The notes beneath the pieces were generated by a model. The model did no database searches. It worked only from the letters and a program-made list of their open reading frames with translations, and had not been told where the DNA came from. From assembly GCA_013115135.1 (NCBI GenBank), contig JABANP010000177.1, positions 1 to 64,000 of the forward strand: a stretch of 64,000 nucleotides of DNA. Direction: 5' to 3'. The DNA is from Perkinsus olseni (taxonomy: Eukaryota; Perkinsozoa; Perkinsida; Perkinsidae). Shown here one piece after another: positions 12,123 to 26,000 of this stretch. A program made the translations under genes and the position numbers. Positions within the stretch are counted from its first letter, which is position 1, and each line of letters opens with the position of its first letter.

Positions 12123-13004
12123 ATGGTATCCTTCACGATCAGTGGCAGTGAGGAGGAAGACGTGGCGGCTGTTGGCCCCTCGGGCGACGTCGTTGGCCCC
12201 TCGGGCGACGTCGTTGACGCCCCTGCTGCTGCTGTGGAGCATCAGACCTTCAGACCGAAGGCTTATCGCACTGGTTTGATAGGCTTCAGAGGCTTCCAGC
12301 TGCAGAAGATCCTAGATCCGGAGGCTTCCGCAAATTATGGGGAAAGAGTGCACAAGGTGAGTCGTCGCCTTGACCTGGTTTGTATCTTGCATGCTCGACC
12401 TCAGGATGCCTTGGCCAAGCACCGCGGCAACGGTAAAGGAATTCGAGCGCCTGCTGGAGCGATGCAGCGCGCAACACTGCAAACTGCTGCCGGCCGAGCC
12501 TTGCTAGATATGCAACAGAAACCCGTCATGAATATCATGAATCAGCTTGTACGTTTCTTCATACCACTCCTTTCCCAACTCCCGAGAGCTCAGGCTCAGA
12601 AGTTCGGCTTGGCCGTGCGCAGCAAGGAGTTCAACAACAAACCTGAATGGCGTGCTCAACCACTGATGGACACCAGCTCTATCAAGGCATTATCTCTGGC
12701 CAATCGCGCTGCTGCCGAGGCCCCGGAACCCAAGCGAATGAGGGTGGCAGAGGCCTCCGATGAAGAGCTAGAAAATAGAGGTACGCCAACCTCTGCTGTG
12801 AAGCCCAGTTCACCATCCTACGCCCTTTTGCGATCGTTGAAGTCTCTTCTTTGCGTAGAAGCCGAGGAAAGCCCCACTGATACGGACCCGACCAGCGTTC
12901 TCTTCCCCGAGCAATGTGGAGGAGCCTCACGCCCTCAGTTCGAGCCCTATCAGTTGACTCCTTCCAGAGGGAAGGCAGTCGCTGTCGGTGGGAGCTGCTG
13001 GTAA
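12123..13004 (+). CDS. Unrecognised 293-aa protein
   Basis: The open frame of 293 codons from an ATG is far longer than expected by chance here. The N-terminus is acidic and contains a perfect tandem 21-bp duplication (12,171-12,212) that repeats VGPSGDV. The middle includes AYRTGLIGFRGFQLQKIL, then a basic, Gln/Ala-rich part. A short basic patch (EPKRMRV) followed by acidic residues resembles a nuclear localisation signal. The frame ends TGG TAA, and the same bases form a gtaagt donor, so the protein may continue into the open frame reaching 13,197, which holds a hydrophobic segment (FALYICLFLIAPASLL). No family is recognised. Some internal stretches could be retained-frame introns, since a gtgagt site lies at about 12,357. 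Confidence 0.55.
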   Translation: MVSFTISGSEEEDVAAVGPSGDVVGPSGDVVDAPAAAVEHQTFRPKAYRTGLIGFRGFQLQKILDPEASANYGERVHKVSRRLDLVCILHARPQDALAKHRGNGKGIRAPAGAMQRATLQTAAGRALLDMQQKPVMNIMNQLVRFFIPLLSQLPRAQAQKFGLAVRSKEFNNKPEWRAQPLMDTSSIKALSLANRAAAEAPEPKRMRVAEASDEELENRGTPTSAVKPSSPSYALLRSLKSLLCVEAEESPTDTDPTSVLFPEQCGGASRPQFEPYQLTPSRGKAVAVGGSCW

Positions 13005-13837
13005 GTCTGAGGTCCATAGACTATTCCACCCAGTGCCAACCATCTCAGATATTATCGCCATTTCCCAGCTTCGCTCCGCTGTGCTTTACTACCCGTTTGC
13101 CCTCTACATTTGCTTGTTCCTCATCGCTCCAGCATCGCTCCTCAACCTGCTCGAGCGCATGATTTGTCCGTTGAAAGGAAGCCAGCGTCTTGGCTAGTAT
13201 CTATAAGTCTAATCAAGGACCGCTCCTTCCAACGGTGACCTCATCTTGTCGGCCAGTCTGAGAGATCTGTCTCTCGGATTTTGTGCCGCGCGACGATTAC
13301 GTTTACGATTGTTGTTATTATTGTCATCCCCCTCTGCATAAAGTGCTCGCACCGATCGCTAATGAATACCTGAGTTATGATGACAGATTCTTGCATACTT
13401 GTTGCTGCACACTTGAAGTTGTCCTAAAAACAAAACTTAAAAATGCAGGCTTTTGCGAGACTTCTGTTGATGGTCGTGGTGGTCGAAGCCTCGCCAAGGA
13501 TGGAGCGCGGTAGTAGCTGATGACCTCCTTGCTGAGCGCTTTATGGGTTGTCTCATCTCGCCGTGCTGTTTTTGAGCCGCACGGTTCGAGATGGGGCACG
13601 TCTTTATATTTATTAATTTGCTTTTACGTTCTGTCGAGCCTCCCTCCTTTTCACGACGACTGTCGGCGATGTCCGAGTGGCATTAAAGACTGCTGTGGAA
13701 GATGGCAGAGGAAGGCTCGGTTTTTTTCGAATTATCTGCCATACTGCTTCGCTCCGCCCTTTCCGGAGGAGGAGCTGGTTGTACTCGGCGTGATAGTCCT
13801 ACGGTTATGAGCGTAGGTCCTTCTTCGTTGAACACTT

Positions 13838-13905
13838 GTGCTGTGCCTCCGGGTTATTGCTGAAGAGGTCCCTGGTTCGAATCCCGGTGAAGGCATTCCC
13901 AGCAC
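13838..13905 (+). other. tRNA-like hairpin with canonical B box
   Basis: A long imperfect stem (gtgctg-tgcct pairing with aggca-ttcc-cagcac) closes a loop that ends in GGTTCGAATCC, an exact RNA polymerase III B box. A T-arm-like stem (cctgg/cccgg, one mismatch) surrounds it. There is no ordinary D arm or anticodon arm, so it is not a standard tRNA. A tRNA-Leu/Ser-like A-box segment (gatgtccgagtggcattaaa) lies about 200 nt upstream near 13,666. This may be a tRNA-derived SINE head or a small Pol III RNA. A degenerate relative may lie near 51,325-51,365. Confidence 0.4.
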
Positions 13906-14113
13906 CGTTTGTCTGTACTGGCTTGGTCTAACCGCCATGCGTGGTATTATCGAAAATTATCGCTTGTATCGTTTGTTGGTTGATCGTTATGATGATGATT
14001 TGTGGATTATGTGGTATAAGGGGCGATGATGATGCTGTTTGATAACCGTTAATTTATTCTAGTAATGCATGACGATGACGAGAAAGATAGTTAGATAATT
14101 TAGCGGTTACTTC

Positions 14114-14330
14114 ACGAGAATGTTGAGTTCAACGTTGGTATCTAAGGTTGAAGCTGGGGGTACACAGATCGTGAGCTGTGTCAGTTTTTTGCTGCTGTTA
14201 ATGTATAATAGCGGTCGTGGCGGAGCGATGACGGCTGCTGCAGAAACATCGATTGCATCACCGAAGAGTGTATCTTCTACCGGCGAGCCGCCCCTACCAG
14301 GGAGAGCCGATCTGGACAGGTAGTGGTCGA
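14114..14330 (+). promoter_or_regulatory. Duplicated 5' leader of PP2A copy 1, with 67-codon uORF
   Basis: This block is almost identical to 17,274-17,480 and lies immediately upstream of the first PP2A catalytic gene. It holds an open frame of 67 codons (14,120-14,323) that differs from its twin by one residue (Thr for Ser). It cannot be joined in frame to the PP2A start through any clear splice pair, so it is most likely untranslated leader, promoter or upstream ORF. Its near-identity may simply reflect recent duplication. Confidence 0.5.
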
Positions 14331-14353
14331 CACCGCAGGGCTGGGATACTCGA

Positions 14354-16353
14354 ATGGTTGATGATGAGCTCCGCAGGTACATCGCTAGCCTTCAAGACTG
14401 TCAGGCTCTGGCTGAGGAGGAACTGGCCGGTAGGTGGCCCCAGCGCTTGTTGATCGAATTGGAAATTTCTAGGTCTGATAACGAGAGCGAGGGAAATACT
14501 GCAAAAAGAAGATAACGTGAAGCCAGTGCGGTGCCCGGTGACGGTCGTTGGGGACATTCATGGTCAATTCTACGATCTAATGGAAATGTTTAGAATCGGG
14601 GGCTGTACTATGAGGGACGTTTTCTCGCAAGTCGAACGCTCTTTGCTCATGCAGTTCCTCCGGACACCAACTACCTGTTCCTCGGGGACTACGTTGACAG
14701 AGGCTACTTCAGCGTTGAGGTTATAAGTCTCCTACTGGCGTACAAAGTGAGGAGCATCGTATCAACTTGACCAATTTTGTATCTTCCCTGGTTGAAGGTT
14801 AGATACCCTGAGCGGATCACGATCCTTCGAGGCAATCATGAGTCTCGGCAGCTCACGCAAGTGTATGGATTCTACGATGAATGCTTGCGAAAATATAATA
14901 CAGCGAATGTCTGGAAGATGCTGACTGATGTAGACCAAAGAAACGGACGATGCATCGTGTAACGCATCCCTCCTCAGTTGTTTGACTATCTTCCCCTCAC
15001 AGCGTTGGTGGAGAACTCTATCTTCTCTATGCATGGTGGTCTGTCGCCGTCAATCGATGACATAGATGATGTCAGGAAAATTGATAGACTTCAAGAAACG
15101 CCACATGAAGGTGAGAGAGGGTTCGTAGGCTGTGGGAAGGTATTAATGCATCATCTTCTATTGGCTGTGGCCGCCACTCGCCACTTCTATTGGCGAGATC
15201 TCGGCATCGGAATGTACGGCAGGTGCAATGTGTGACCTCCTTTGGTCGGATCCTGATGATCGTAGTGGCTGGGGTATATCACCGAGGGGCTCTGGCTATA
15301 CTTTCGGAGAGGATATATCAGCTCAGGTGAGTCGCTAATAGTGCTTGACGGGCTTCGCTCCGCTGTGCTCGAGACGCGACACTTCTCCTATGGAATACAC
15401 GGCTCGGCTGTTGGGCACGGGCAGTCATAATGGACCCAGTATTAGGGGCAAATCATTGCTCAGCTGAGCGCATCAGATTACACACAGGCTGTCGTTGGCG
15501 AGCGAACTACACTCTGATGTCTTCGTCTCCGCGACTTCCCGTGCAACCTCGCATGCACACTTTTCTCTGTGTGTTGTGGTCTATGGCACCTGATACATCA
15601 GAATGGCACAACAGTGCTGATGAGTATCGCGAGGAATTCGCTTTTGGACGTACACTTCCTGCCGTTGATTCCCCTCAATGATCTTGCTCGTCATCGCCTT
15701 CAGTTCAATCATCATAACGGTCTCAAACTGATCGCTAGAGCCCACCAGCTCATTATGGAAGGCTACAACTGGAGCCACGAGAAAAACCTCGTGACGATAT
15801 TCTCAGCACCGAACTACTGCTACAGGTGGGCTAGTATTGTTATTCTCGGACTACGGCTTGAGGGGTATCTTTGATAGGTGTGGTAACCAGGCAGCTGTTA
15901 TGGAACTCGATGAGAACATGAGGTAGGGGAGAGAGCGATGATTCCTATTTCGGCTGTGCGTTATGGAAGATCGTGTTTTGAAGCCTCGGGGTCGTAGTAG
16001 AGTAGTGGTAGTAGTTTTTGGGTCGATAAAGAGGCGTCCTCTCACAACTTCTTTAACGCCACTGTTACCCCCAGTTCTGCTGAGACAACCGACAAAGCGA
16101 GGCCACTATCATCTACTATCGGTAGACTATCGCTATGTATTAAACTACATATTATCATCTATGTCGTTATAGCGATTATCGTTGATCTATGAGTAGTGGT
16201 GGTAGTAGCAGCATGTGCCATGCTGCATGCTAGATGTCGCCTTCGTCTATCTGCCCGAATGCTCTCGCTAGGTACACCTTCCTACAGTTCGATGCAGCTC
16301 CGCAACGCAGAGACCCGACGATCGTACGGGAACTCCCTGACTACTTCCTCTAG
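14354..16353 (+). CDS. PP2A catalytic subunit, tandem copy 1
   Basis: This is a serine/threonine phosphatase of the PPP family, closest to the PP2A catalytic subunit, which works with scaffold and regulatory subunits. Ordered blocks are visible: [146 protein letters not shown], and a final exon ending [12 protein letters not shown]. All metal-binding motifs (GDIHG, GDYVDRG, GNHE) and the PP2A-specific C-terminal DYFL are intact. About eight short GT-AG introns are inferred, all in the same phases as copy 2. The upstream ATG used by copy 2 is lost through a 4-nt deletion, so the start taken is 14,354. One usual Pro (HEGPMCD) is Ala here. Confidence 0.9.
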
Positions 16354-16417
16354 TCACTGTAAGACCTATTGGTTATATTATCGCCTTTTTTTCTGGAGTA
16401 AAATAGATGGAATCTTT

Positions 16418-16515
16418 TGCTGTGTGTAGACTATCATATTTCAAGAATTATTGATGGGTTGGGGTGTCAATCTCACAGGGATGTAGGTCGTCGTCATTTG
16501 ACGGTAAGTAGGTGG
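16418..16515 (+). repeat. PP2A 3'-flank repeat, copy A
   Basis: This segment just past the first PP2A stop contains tttgctgtgtgtaga, then a TTG-GTCAAT-TCACAGGGA block and gtcgtcgtcatttgacgg. It recurs after the second PP2A stop (19,437-19,556) and again on its own at 20,737-20,855. It is probably 3' UTR or terminator sequence copied with the gene. Confidence 0.7.
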
Positions 16516-16540
16516 CATCAGTATTGGGTGATCTAGGTTT

Positions 16541-17088
16541 GTGATTCTGGTGATTCGGTTCGGTTGGTCCCATGCAGGCTCAACGGTCGAGCACAAGAAG
16601 AGGGTAGCCGCCAAGGCGACATCTTCATACCTTGGGGCGCTTGCTTCGACAGCAAGCACAGGCCAGCACATGAGGATTCGGATCAACACCAATTCGCTGA
16701 TGCGAGCAAACCCAGTGAGTGATCGATGGCGTCGCTTAGGACTCTGAGCTTGAGGCCAAGTCCGGCTAGTCCGTGGTGCAGTTGTGGAATATTTTCAGAG
16801 TCCAGCAGTGAAGCCACCAGCCTTGGAATTATCGCTCAGTTCGCACTCCATTGCTGAGATGGCTGGCATCGGTTGTTATCCTGTAATATATGGCTGCCGC
16901 CGCCCTGTAGTTTCCAACTACTCAGAGAATGCGCGATGATGGTCGGGGAGAAATATACCTGCAGAAGCGGCAAGACTCGAGAGAAAGCCATTCTTAAGAA
17001 TTTAATTCAGAGCTGCAGCGTCGGTGGTATACTCGAAGCTCTAACGGGGTTTCCGTACAACCCTGATGATGAAAATATATCGCTGTAG
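16541..17088 (+). CDS. Small unrecognised spliced gene
   Basis: Three candidate exons lie between the PP2A copies. The first contains HKKRVAAKATSSYLGALAST and HMRIRINTNSLMRANP and ends at a gtgagt donor (about 16,715). The second encodes VKPPALELSLSSHSIAEMAG (about 16,805-16,880). The third encodes KTREKAILKNLIQSCSVGG and ends ENISL-stop at 17,088. Each junction has plausible GT and AG ends. No domain is recognised. The gene has no second copy after PP2A copy 2, so the duplication unit did not include all of it. Confidence 0.4.
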
Positions 17089-17273
17089 TTGGCCAGCTTT
17101 CGCGTCAAAAACGAGAACGCAACGATGATATTTGCCAATACTTTTGGCAATAAATTAGGAAGCTAACTGTAGCGGTTGAAGGAAGGTCAGCGGTGAGTAA
17201 GCTTGAAGTTTCAAATCACGGAAATCTTGAGCAAACGCTCCTTGGCCTCAACCAGCTGTTGTGATTCCACGAC

Positions 17274-17480
17274 GAGAATGTTGAGTTCAACGTTGGTATC
17301 TAAGGTTGAAGCTGGGGGTTCACAGATCGTGAGCTGTGTCAGTTTTTTGCTGCTGTTAATGTATAATAGCGGTCGTGGTGGAGCGATGACGGCTGCTGCA
17401 GAAACATCGATTGCATCACCGAAAAGTGTATCTTCTACCGGCGAGCCGCCCCTACCAGGGAGAGCCGATCTGGACAGGTA
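17274..17480 (+). promoter_or_regulatory. Duplicated 5' leader of PP2A copy 2, with uORF
   Basis: This is the twin of 14,114-14,330, differing at only a few bases. The 67-codon upstream frame is preserved and ends just before the PP2A start. Confidence 0.5.
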
Positions 17481-17482
17481 GT

Positions 17483-19374
<1,892 letters not shown>

Positions 19375-19436
19375 TTGATGTGAGGCCCCCTAGCGGGTGC
19401 ATCATCAGCCGTTTCTTTCGAGTAAAATATATGAAG

Positions 19437-19556
19437 GCTTCTACTGTGTGTAGATTGTTATATTTCACGAAACGATGACGAGTTGGCTTGTCAATATCAC
19501 AGGGACCGTCCGTCAGGGACGTAAGTCGTCGTCAGGCGACGATAAGTGGGAGCATC
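19437..19556 (+). repeat. PP2A 3'-flank repeat, copy B
   Basis: This copy follows the second PP2A stop. It shares ttatatttcacgaaacgatg, gagttggcttgtcaatatca and gtcaggcgacgataagtggg with 20,737-20,855. Confidence 0.8.
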
Positions 19557-20069
19557 CTTATGAAAAAAACTCTGTTTAACAGCAGTAAGCCGGTGCTGCT
19601 CACGACGGTCATACCAAATTTATGGAGTGATACCGAGAGAGATCAGCTTTGCCCAGTTCCCACGTCAGTGCGTTTTTGGAATTCAGGTCGATGCTCCTCT
19701 TAGTAAGAGGGAACAGAAAAATATCGAGGGGGATATCGGTAAATTGCAAAAAATAACGCGCTACAAGTCGTGGGTTACTCGATACTAGGTGCAGGCAAGG
19801 CCGAGCGCCAAGCCCTGGACAAGAGCACTGAAGGTGGACTGGACACGCTGACGATTATAACACATAGGCGGGAACAGGTAGAATTTATATCCCGGTTCTG
19901 CTGATTTGTACTTCTTTTCCGTCGCCTTCAATATTTCTACTTCGTCGGAACACTCCACCCTGCGTACTCGAATGACTCTTCAGATGTTGGCGTTTCTACA
20001 CCATTTTTCGGTAAAATACAATAGTAGTATTCCCTTGGTCTTAGGCAATCTTCGATGAACAAACTAACT

Positions 20070-23000
20070 TGCGAAAGAATCTAGAGTGGCGACTTGAGGC
20101 AATGAGACAATTAATGAATAATATGGAGGCCGAGCTTGAGAGGATCGCAGAGGTGATCAACGAATTCCCAATGGGATCGAAACTGATTAATAGTTAGATC
20201 TCTTCAGGACTACAGCCAGTTAGAAGGGAATCATCTTAACGAGCTTTCGAAAGTACGGGATATGCAGCGGAAGAACGAGGCCGAACGAGAAGGCATTATC
20301 AAGGTCCGCTAGTCTGTCGTTTTTTCTACGGAAGTGAGAGACTCTCGCAGCGATCAGGCTCGCGACGAAGCCCTCGAAGCCAACAAAAAGCTCAGGAAAC
20401 TCTCCGAGATAAGGAGGGCGCTCTTAGGCTCCGGACGAATATAACGATCGCGCTGAGGAATAAGATAGTCACGCAGGTGGTATGCTACGACTGATAAAGG
20501 GTGACAAATTCGATTGTGCTATGTTAGCTGCGTATGACTCTCAGGAGATGCTGCTGCGCGGATACAGAAGAAAAGAGCAGGGCGAAAGAGCTTCCAAGGT
20601 CTCCTTGTGCGGGGAAGCTAGTAGTACGGATGAGATCACTGGCTGCTTCGTTTGAAAGGGTACAAGAGGATATACGGTGGCCAATTCTCCTAACCATCAT
20701 CTTCTAAGCGTAGGGAATTTCACCACATATACGAAGGCTTCTTTGTGCGTAAATGGTTATATTTCACGAAACGATGATGAGTTGGCTTGTCAATATCACA
20801 GGAACCGCCACTCAGGGACGTAAGTCGTTGTCAGGCGACGATAAGTGGGAACATCGAGGGCTCTCGAGGCTCAAAGCGCGCGCAAAGCTCAGGCAGCCAC
20901 GGGGCCTTCGCAGCTGAGGCTGCTGCGCTTGGTTGCTATCGCTATACGGAGTCTTGCCACCCTGTAGTGTCTACCATCTTATGACTATGTCCATACCCCG
21001 AGACCATTATGAACGCCTCAGAGAATACACGGCATTACTCGAGTTGAAGCAGATTGAGTTAACTGCCGAGCAGGAAAGGCTTGAGAAGCATCATTCCGAA
21101 GAATTAAGAGTGAGAACTTTAGCATAGGCAGGAAAATCACAGTTACTAAACAGGGGCTAGTGGTTCTATGACCGTCGTTTGTGAGACTTCTGCGTGGTAA
21201 TCTCGCGCTAAGGCTATCCGAGTGATGCCGATGTCTCAGCACCACTAGCAACCATCTACTAGTAACATAGTTATCTCTTCTGTCAGCAACGCCAAGCGGT
21301 CTACAGCAAAAATCTACATGAAGTTCATCATCTCTTGCGACGAGAACTGGAACGGAACCATGAGCTTGAGAAAATCTGCCAAAGCTTCCAGCAGCAGAAT
21401 GAAGAGCTTAAAGCAGCAGTCGAGGGAGAGTCAACGGTGAGCAAGCTGGTATATCCGATCAGTCTGATCGGATATACCAGATCTACCGTCCAACCGTTGA
21501 ACATACCGGACCGGTCTATGTCAAAGTAGACCGGATCTACTAGATCTCCGTAGACTCCGAGATCAAACTTCAGTAGTACGCTGCGACTTTCTTCGGAAGG
21601 TGATTGTCTAATACACTACATGATCTATCTGGCAGATTCTTCAGCCAGTGGACGAAGAGAGAGAAGCGCTTGAGTTGTCGGACGGAGGGCAAGGGTGCAG
21701 CACCGAGCCATCGGAGCTTGTTGAGGTGCGCGTTCCAGGGCCTACCACTCGCTTTTATAAGTACCCGAAATTCGGGTCCCGAATCAGGCTTGTGGAAGAC
21801 CCTCGGTCACAGCTCAGGATGTTATGGGGCTTTGCCTTGAGAGAGAGATTGACTGCCTCGTGCAGGAACATCGGCGGGAATTGATACATCAAGTCGGACT
21901 TCCCTGCGGCTAACAGTTCGGAACTGAAGTTCCGTGAACTGACTCAGTTCACGGCTCGTATCGTAGGTTGAAAGATACAAACTTCCCGCTGTCGAAGAAT
22001 GCCCGATAACGATCAGAGAGCTGAAGGAAAATCTCCACCATGTGATATTGGTAGGAAACTGTTTCACATTTTAAGTTGATACGCGTCCTAGGACTCCCAC
22101 GCTGGGAGCCAAAACACGTTAGTTGATAACAAAGTATGTCTTCTCAAGGTGGAGTTGGCAAAATACGAGAGGTCGATAGTCAACAAATGGATAGAAGAGG
22201 AAAGGCGGAGGAATCTGGAGCAGGGTGAGAGCGCCCACCTTTTTACAGTAGCCGATGATGTTTTCTAGCCTTACCAAACTGTTGGGCAGACGTAAATTGG
22301 GTTTCCAAATGAGATCCTCTGACACTGATGTCTTCATACCCTGACGATATTTACTCTCAAACATCATCTTGCAACATTCCTCGATGTGCTTGGTCTTTTA
22401 AGGCTTCATTGGGTTCTACTTTTCCCAGTTATTGAGAGACTAGATGCCGGAGAACGGAGCAGCGGAGCAGCGGAGGAGGAAGAAGGTGTTCTTGACTCGG
22501 GAAGGTACCTCATAGCTCTAAACGGATCGCCATCTACTAGCGAGGCTTCCTGAGCATGTGCCCGATAAGCGCTCAGTATCTCCTCCTCAGTAATCGTAGT
22601 ATGCTAAACCGTTCTGTATTTATTCCCGGAGCTGCGCAGCCGCCTCCCTTGGACGAATCAGAAGTGCGTAGTGGACTATTAACCTTCACCTACCAGCTAG
22701 AGCTTTTATTGCCCGCAGGTGGAGAGTTGGCGTCCGTCTTCACTTCCCTCGTCGCGCCCCGATGACTCTAACACATACAGGGGAAGCCTATCAGGCTCAA
22801 CAGCAACTCCTCCAAGCTCACCAGGGAGAGTGAGGAGCAGGATTTTGTTCGAATGATCTTAGTGCTGAAGTGCGTTATCTCAGAGCATCGAAGTTGATTT
22901 GCCTCATTGCTGAGTTCGGAACGATTGAAAAGCCTCAAGATCGGCGGTCTCTGTCCGAGACTCTCTTAAAGCCATCCTGAGGAGGATGTGAGAAATCGCG

Positions 23001-26000
23001 CGTGCAAACTTACCGGTAGCTCCGTCGAAGGCCTCAGAGGAGATTCGACACCTCGACGAGCTTGGTGTCTGAAATCTCTATTTGAGCTGGATTTATTTTC
23101 AGGGCGTCGGCCTTGGCAGGATGGCCCGTGATGCCTCTACATCTTGCTCACCTTCTGAAAGTAGCGCTACCTATTGTCTTGTTGATGATCCCTGGAAGGA
23201 CGTGAGATGACACTCGCACCGTTACTAGTTGCGACCGCTCGTTCATCAGATTTGATCATCATAGTAGCGCATCATCATATGATGATGCTCCTCATGACGT
23301 GATAAGTTCTTCCAAGTGGTGCGAAAGTCATTTGATGTACCAGAGTATTCAACGTTGCTGTGTTACCTTTTTTACGATGTCTAGTTGGTCACGAGGGGTC
23401 CTCTGGTAGAGGTTTGTCCTGCGAGTCTTCTATGGTGAAGGTCTTACCGAAGTGGAATGCGGCATCCCGGAGTTTATCGCGAGGGAAGCTGGATCTGATA
23501 CACAGTCGATCGGCGGAGCTACTGTAGATTTATTCTACACCATCTAATGATGCATTACGCAAAATTCATCACATCAAGCGCTACCGGAGCTTCAGCAATG
23601 CTCAGCATAGAAAGCGCAGAGCTAAATCAGCATAGAGTTCAAAGTAGATCGGCTCGTTCTTTTTGTGCTAAGGAAGTTTTCCTTCATTTCGGGAGAAGGC
23701 CCACTTCCTATCGTTCATCATGGCTGAAGAAGTCGAGGCTGTTAGGGTGCCGAGAAGAACAAGAGCCTTCAAGTTCCATCGCTTATGTGGCATGCTCTAG
23801 CCGAAACAGGATGTGATGCCATCACTATAGTCTATAGATTGTGGTGCATCTTTCAATATTGTGTATCGCCAATCTACCCGATAGACTATCGGTATGGGCT
23901 GAATTGCGTAGCGTCGTTATCATCGGTATTACCGACTCGGTAACTAACCGACGACGTGTTGAGGACATTGTTTTCAGGCGACGTCTGCGACGAACATTCG
24001 TGCGAGGTTATCATACCATGAGAGTCTGTTGCAGGAGCTACATGAGTGGGAAAAAGTAGCTTCAGCCCAGAGGGACTTGGAGGTGTGCAAGGGGTATGAG
24101 GGCGGTCTTTCGAAGACCGAGACCCGGTCACCGGGTCCTCAGGACAATTGCCCTCTTGCTGTTAGAGAACTTTCAGTAGGTGTGGGCGTTGCTGACTTTT
24201 ATGAGTTATCGATGAAAATTAATCAATTAATGCTCAGCGAAATACTTCAGCTTAGCTCGGTCTCGGTATTCGAGACCACCTGAATATACGCTACTGGTCC
24301 ATCCGAAACTCTGATGCTATGGTTTGTCCAGGGCCACGCTTCAGGGATTAGAACAAAATGATCATGAGATAACATAGTTATCATAACTAATCCCTATTCT
24401 TCGGTACCCTTCTCTCACTCTCATCATTCATGTTTGCCGCAACGGAAATGCCGTTTTTCCCTGTGGTAGCGGCACCGCCTAGAAGCACGCATGGAAGATA
24501 TCCTCCGATCAAAAGGGAAAGAAGCTGAATTATGCCAAATCAAAGAGGTGCTAGCAACTTAGCGCTACGAGCCCCGTTCCCTTAAATCTACTTCATCTCT
24601 GAGCTCTGGCTATTCCCAATCAGGAGCTTCACAACATGCCGGTCCTCCTAAAGGAGACGAGTATTATGGATGAGCAGCCTCACGAGGTACCGAAAATGCT
24701 GAAGGCACAGGAAGAGTCTGGGAAGCTTCACCAGGGATGGGGATTTCGCAATCGTCCACTTTTGCGCGGACGTCATAGACGAATGATAAGCAGATTAGGC
24801 CCCCTTCTAGGGTGCCGGATCTAGGGTACTTATGTACGGTGGCCCTAGTGCTACCTCGCAAAAATTAGCGCACCCGTTTTTCGACTCTTGGACTGCCACC
24901 TGAACGAGCTTCACTCGTCGTGTACACGCCGTGAACCATACTGCTACTCAAGGAGCTATGTTCCTACGCTTCACAGGATGTAAGCTCCAACTTTCGTGGT
25001 CTAACTCTTCGTCGCTTCTTAGTTAGTGAGAACTCGAAAAGTCGTAAAATATTTTCGCGGCAAATCCTTAGCATACACGGCCTGAAATCGCACCTCAAAA
25101 CACCGACTTTTCCTTAGCGTTGCTAAAGATGATGAACTTCATCATGTTTAACAATGCTCTTTCAACGCACTTGTGCTCCTTAGGAATCCTAAGTTAGGAT
25201 ATCCACGCGAAGCATTTGATTAAAGTGCTGGAAGAAAGAGTATCCAGTCTGTCGATGTCTTTGGAAAAGCAGAAGGCCGCACTGCGGAAGGTGACTGGCC
25301 CTTCCTTTCTTAGAGCCCTTCTGCCATTGATATTCCGCGCACATTGCAATATATTCAGGAAACAGTGGCTCGCAAGACAGCTGAGCGTAAACTAGCAAAA
25401 GTAGCAGGTACCCTCAGGAGTAAAGATGCTGAACTGGAGAGAAGGATAAGGTACGAGTATCGGTCTCGCGCGTATTGGCAGTACTGACCTTGGGCCTAAA
25501 CTCAGTACTGCCGACCAACTTGGTCGGACCAAGATTTCCGCATACGCCTAAGCCTTAGGCGCATACGGGATTCCCGTATGTGCCTAAGGCTTAGGCGTAA
25601 CGGGAATCTTGGTGGTGGACGAGTCTCAGATTTATGGATTGTTCAAAGACGTGGAATTGTCTCGGCGTAGCCAAAATAACTCCGAGATTCTATCGGGAAC
25701 AGGTGCTCTTGGATGAGAAGCGCTTGTGGATGAGTTCGGATACGAGGATGCGGGAAGTGACAAAATCATTGGAGCAGAAGGAGGCCGAGCTGCTTGAGGT
25801 GACTGTGGAGCGTACATGTCAAAATCACCATGAACGTGCCTCCGGGGATTGGGTCAGGAGTAAACGGCACGCTACGCAGTTGAGCGGGACAGGGCTGAGG
25901 GAATTAAAATGCGCGAAACAACAATAGAGGAGCTTCGACTCCGTCTGGTGACAAAGGTAACAGAATTGCAGCGACTGAGTTCACTTTCTGCGTATGACCT

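Noticed and set aside
14114..14354. Joining the 67-codon leader frame to PP2A as a first coding exon
   Set aside because: The only nearby GT...AG pair would leave an intron of about 19-23 nt and puts the PP2A sequence out of frame in both copies.
23281..23300. Even palindrome gcatcatcat/atgatgatgc as part of the palindrome family
   Set aside because: It has no central base and is a simple trinucleotide repeat, so it can arise by microsatellite slippage.
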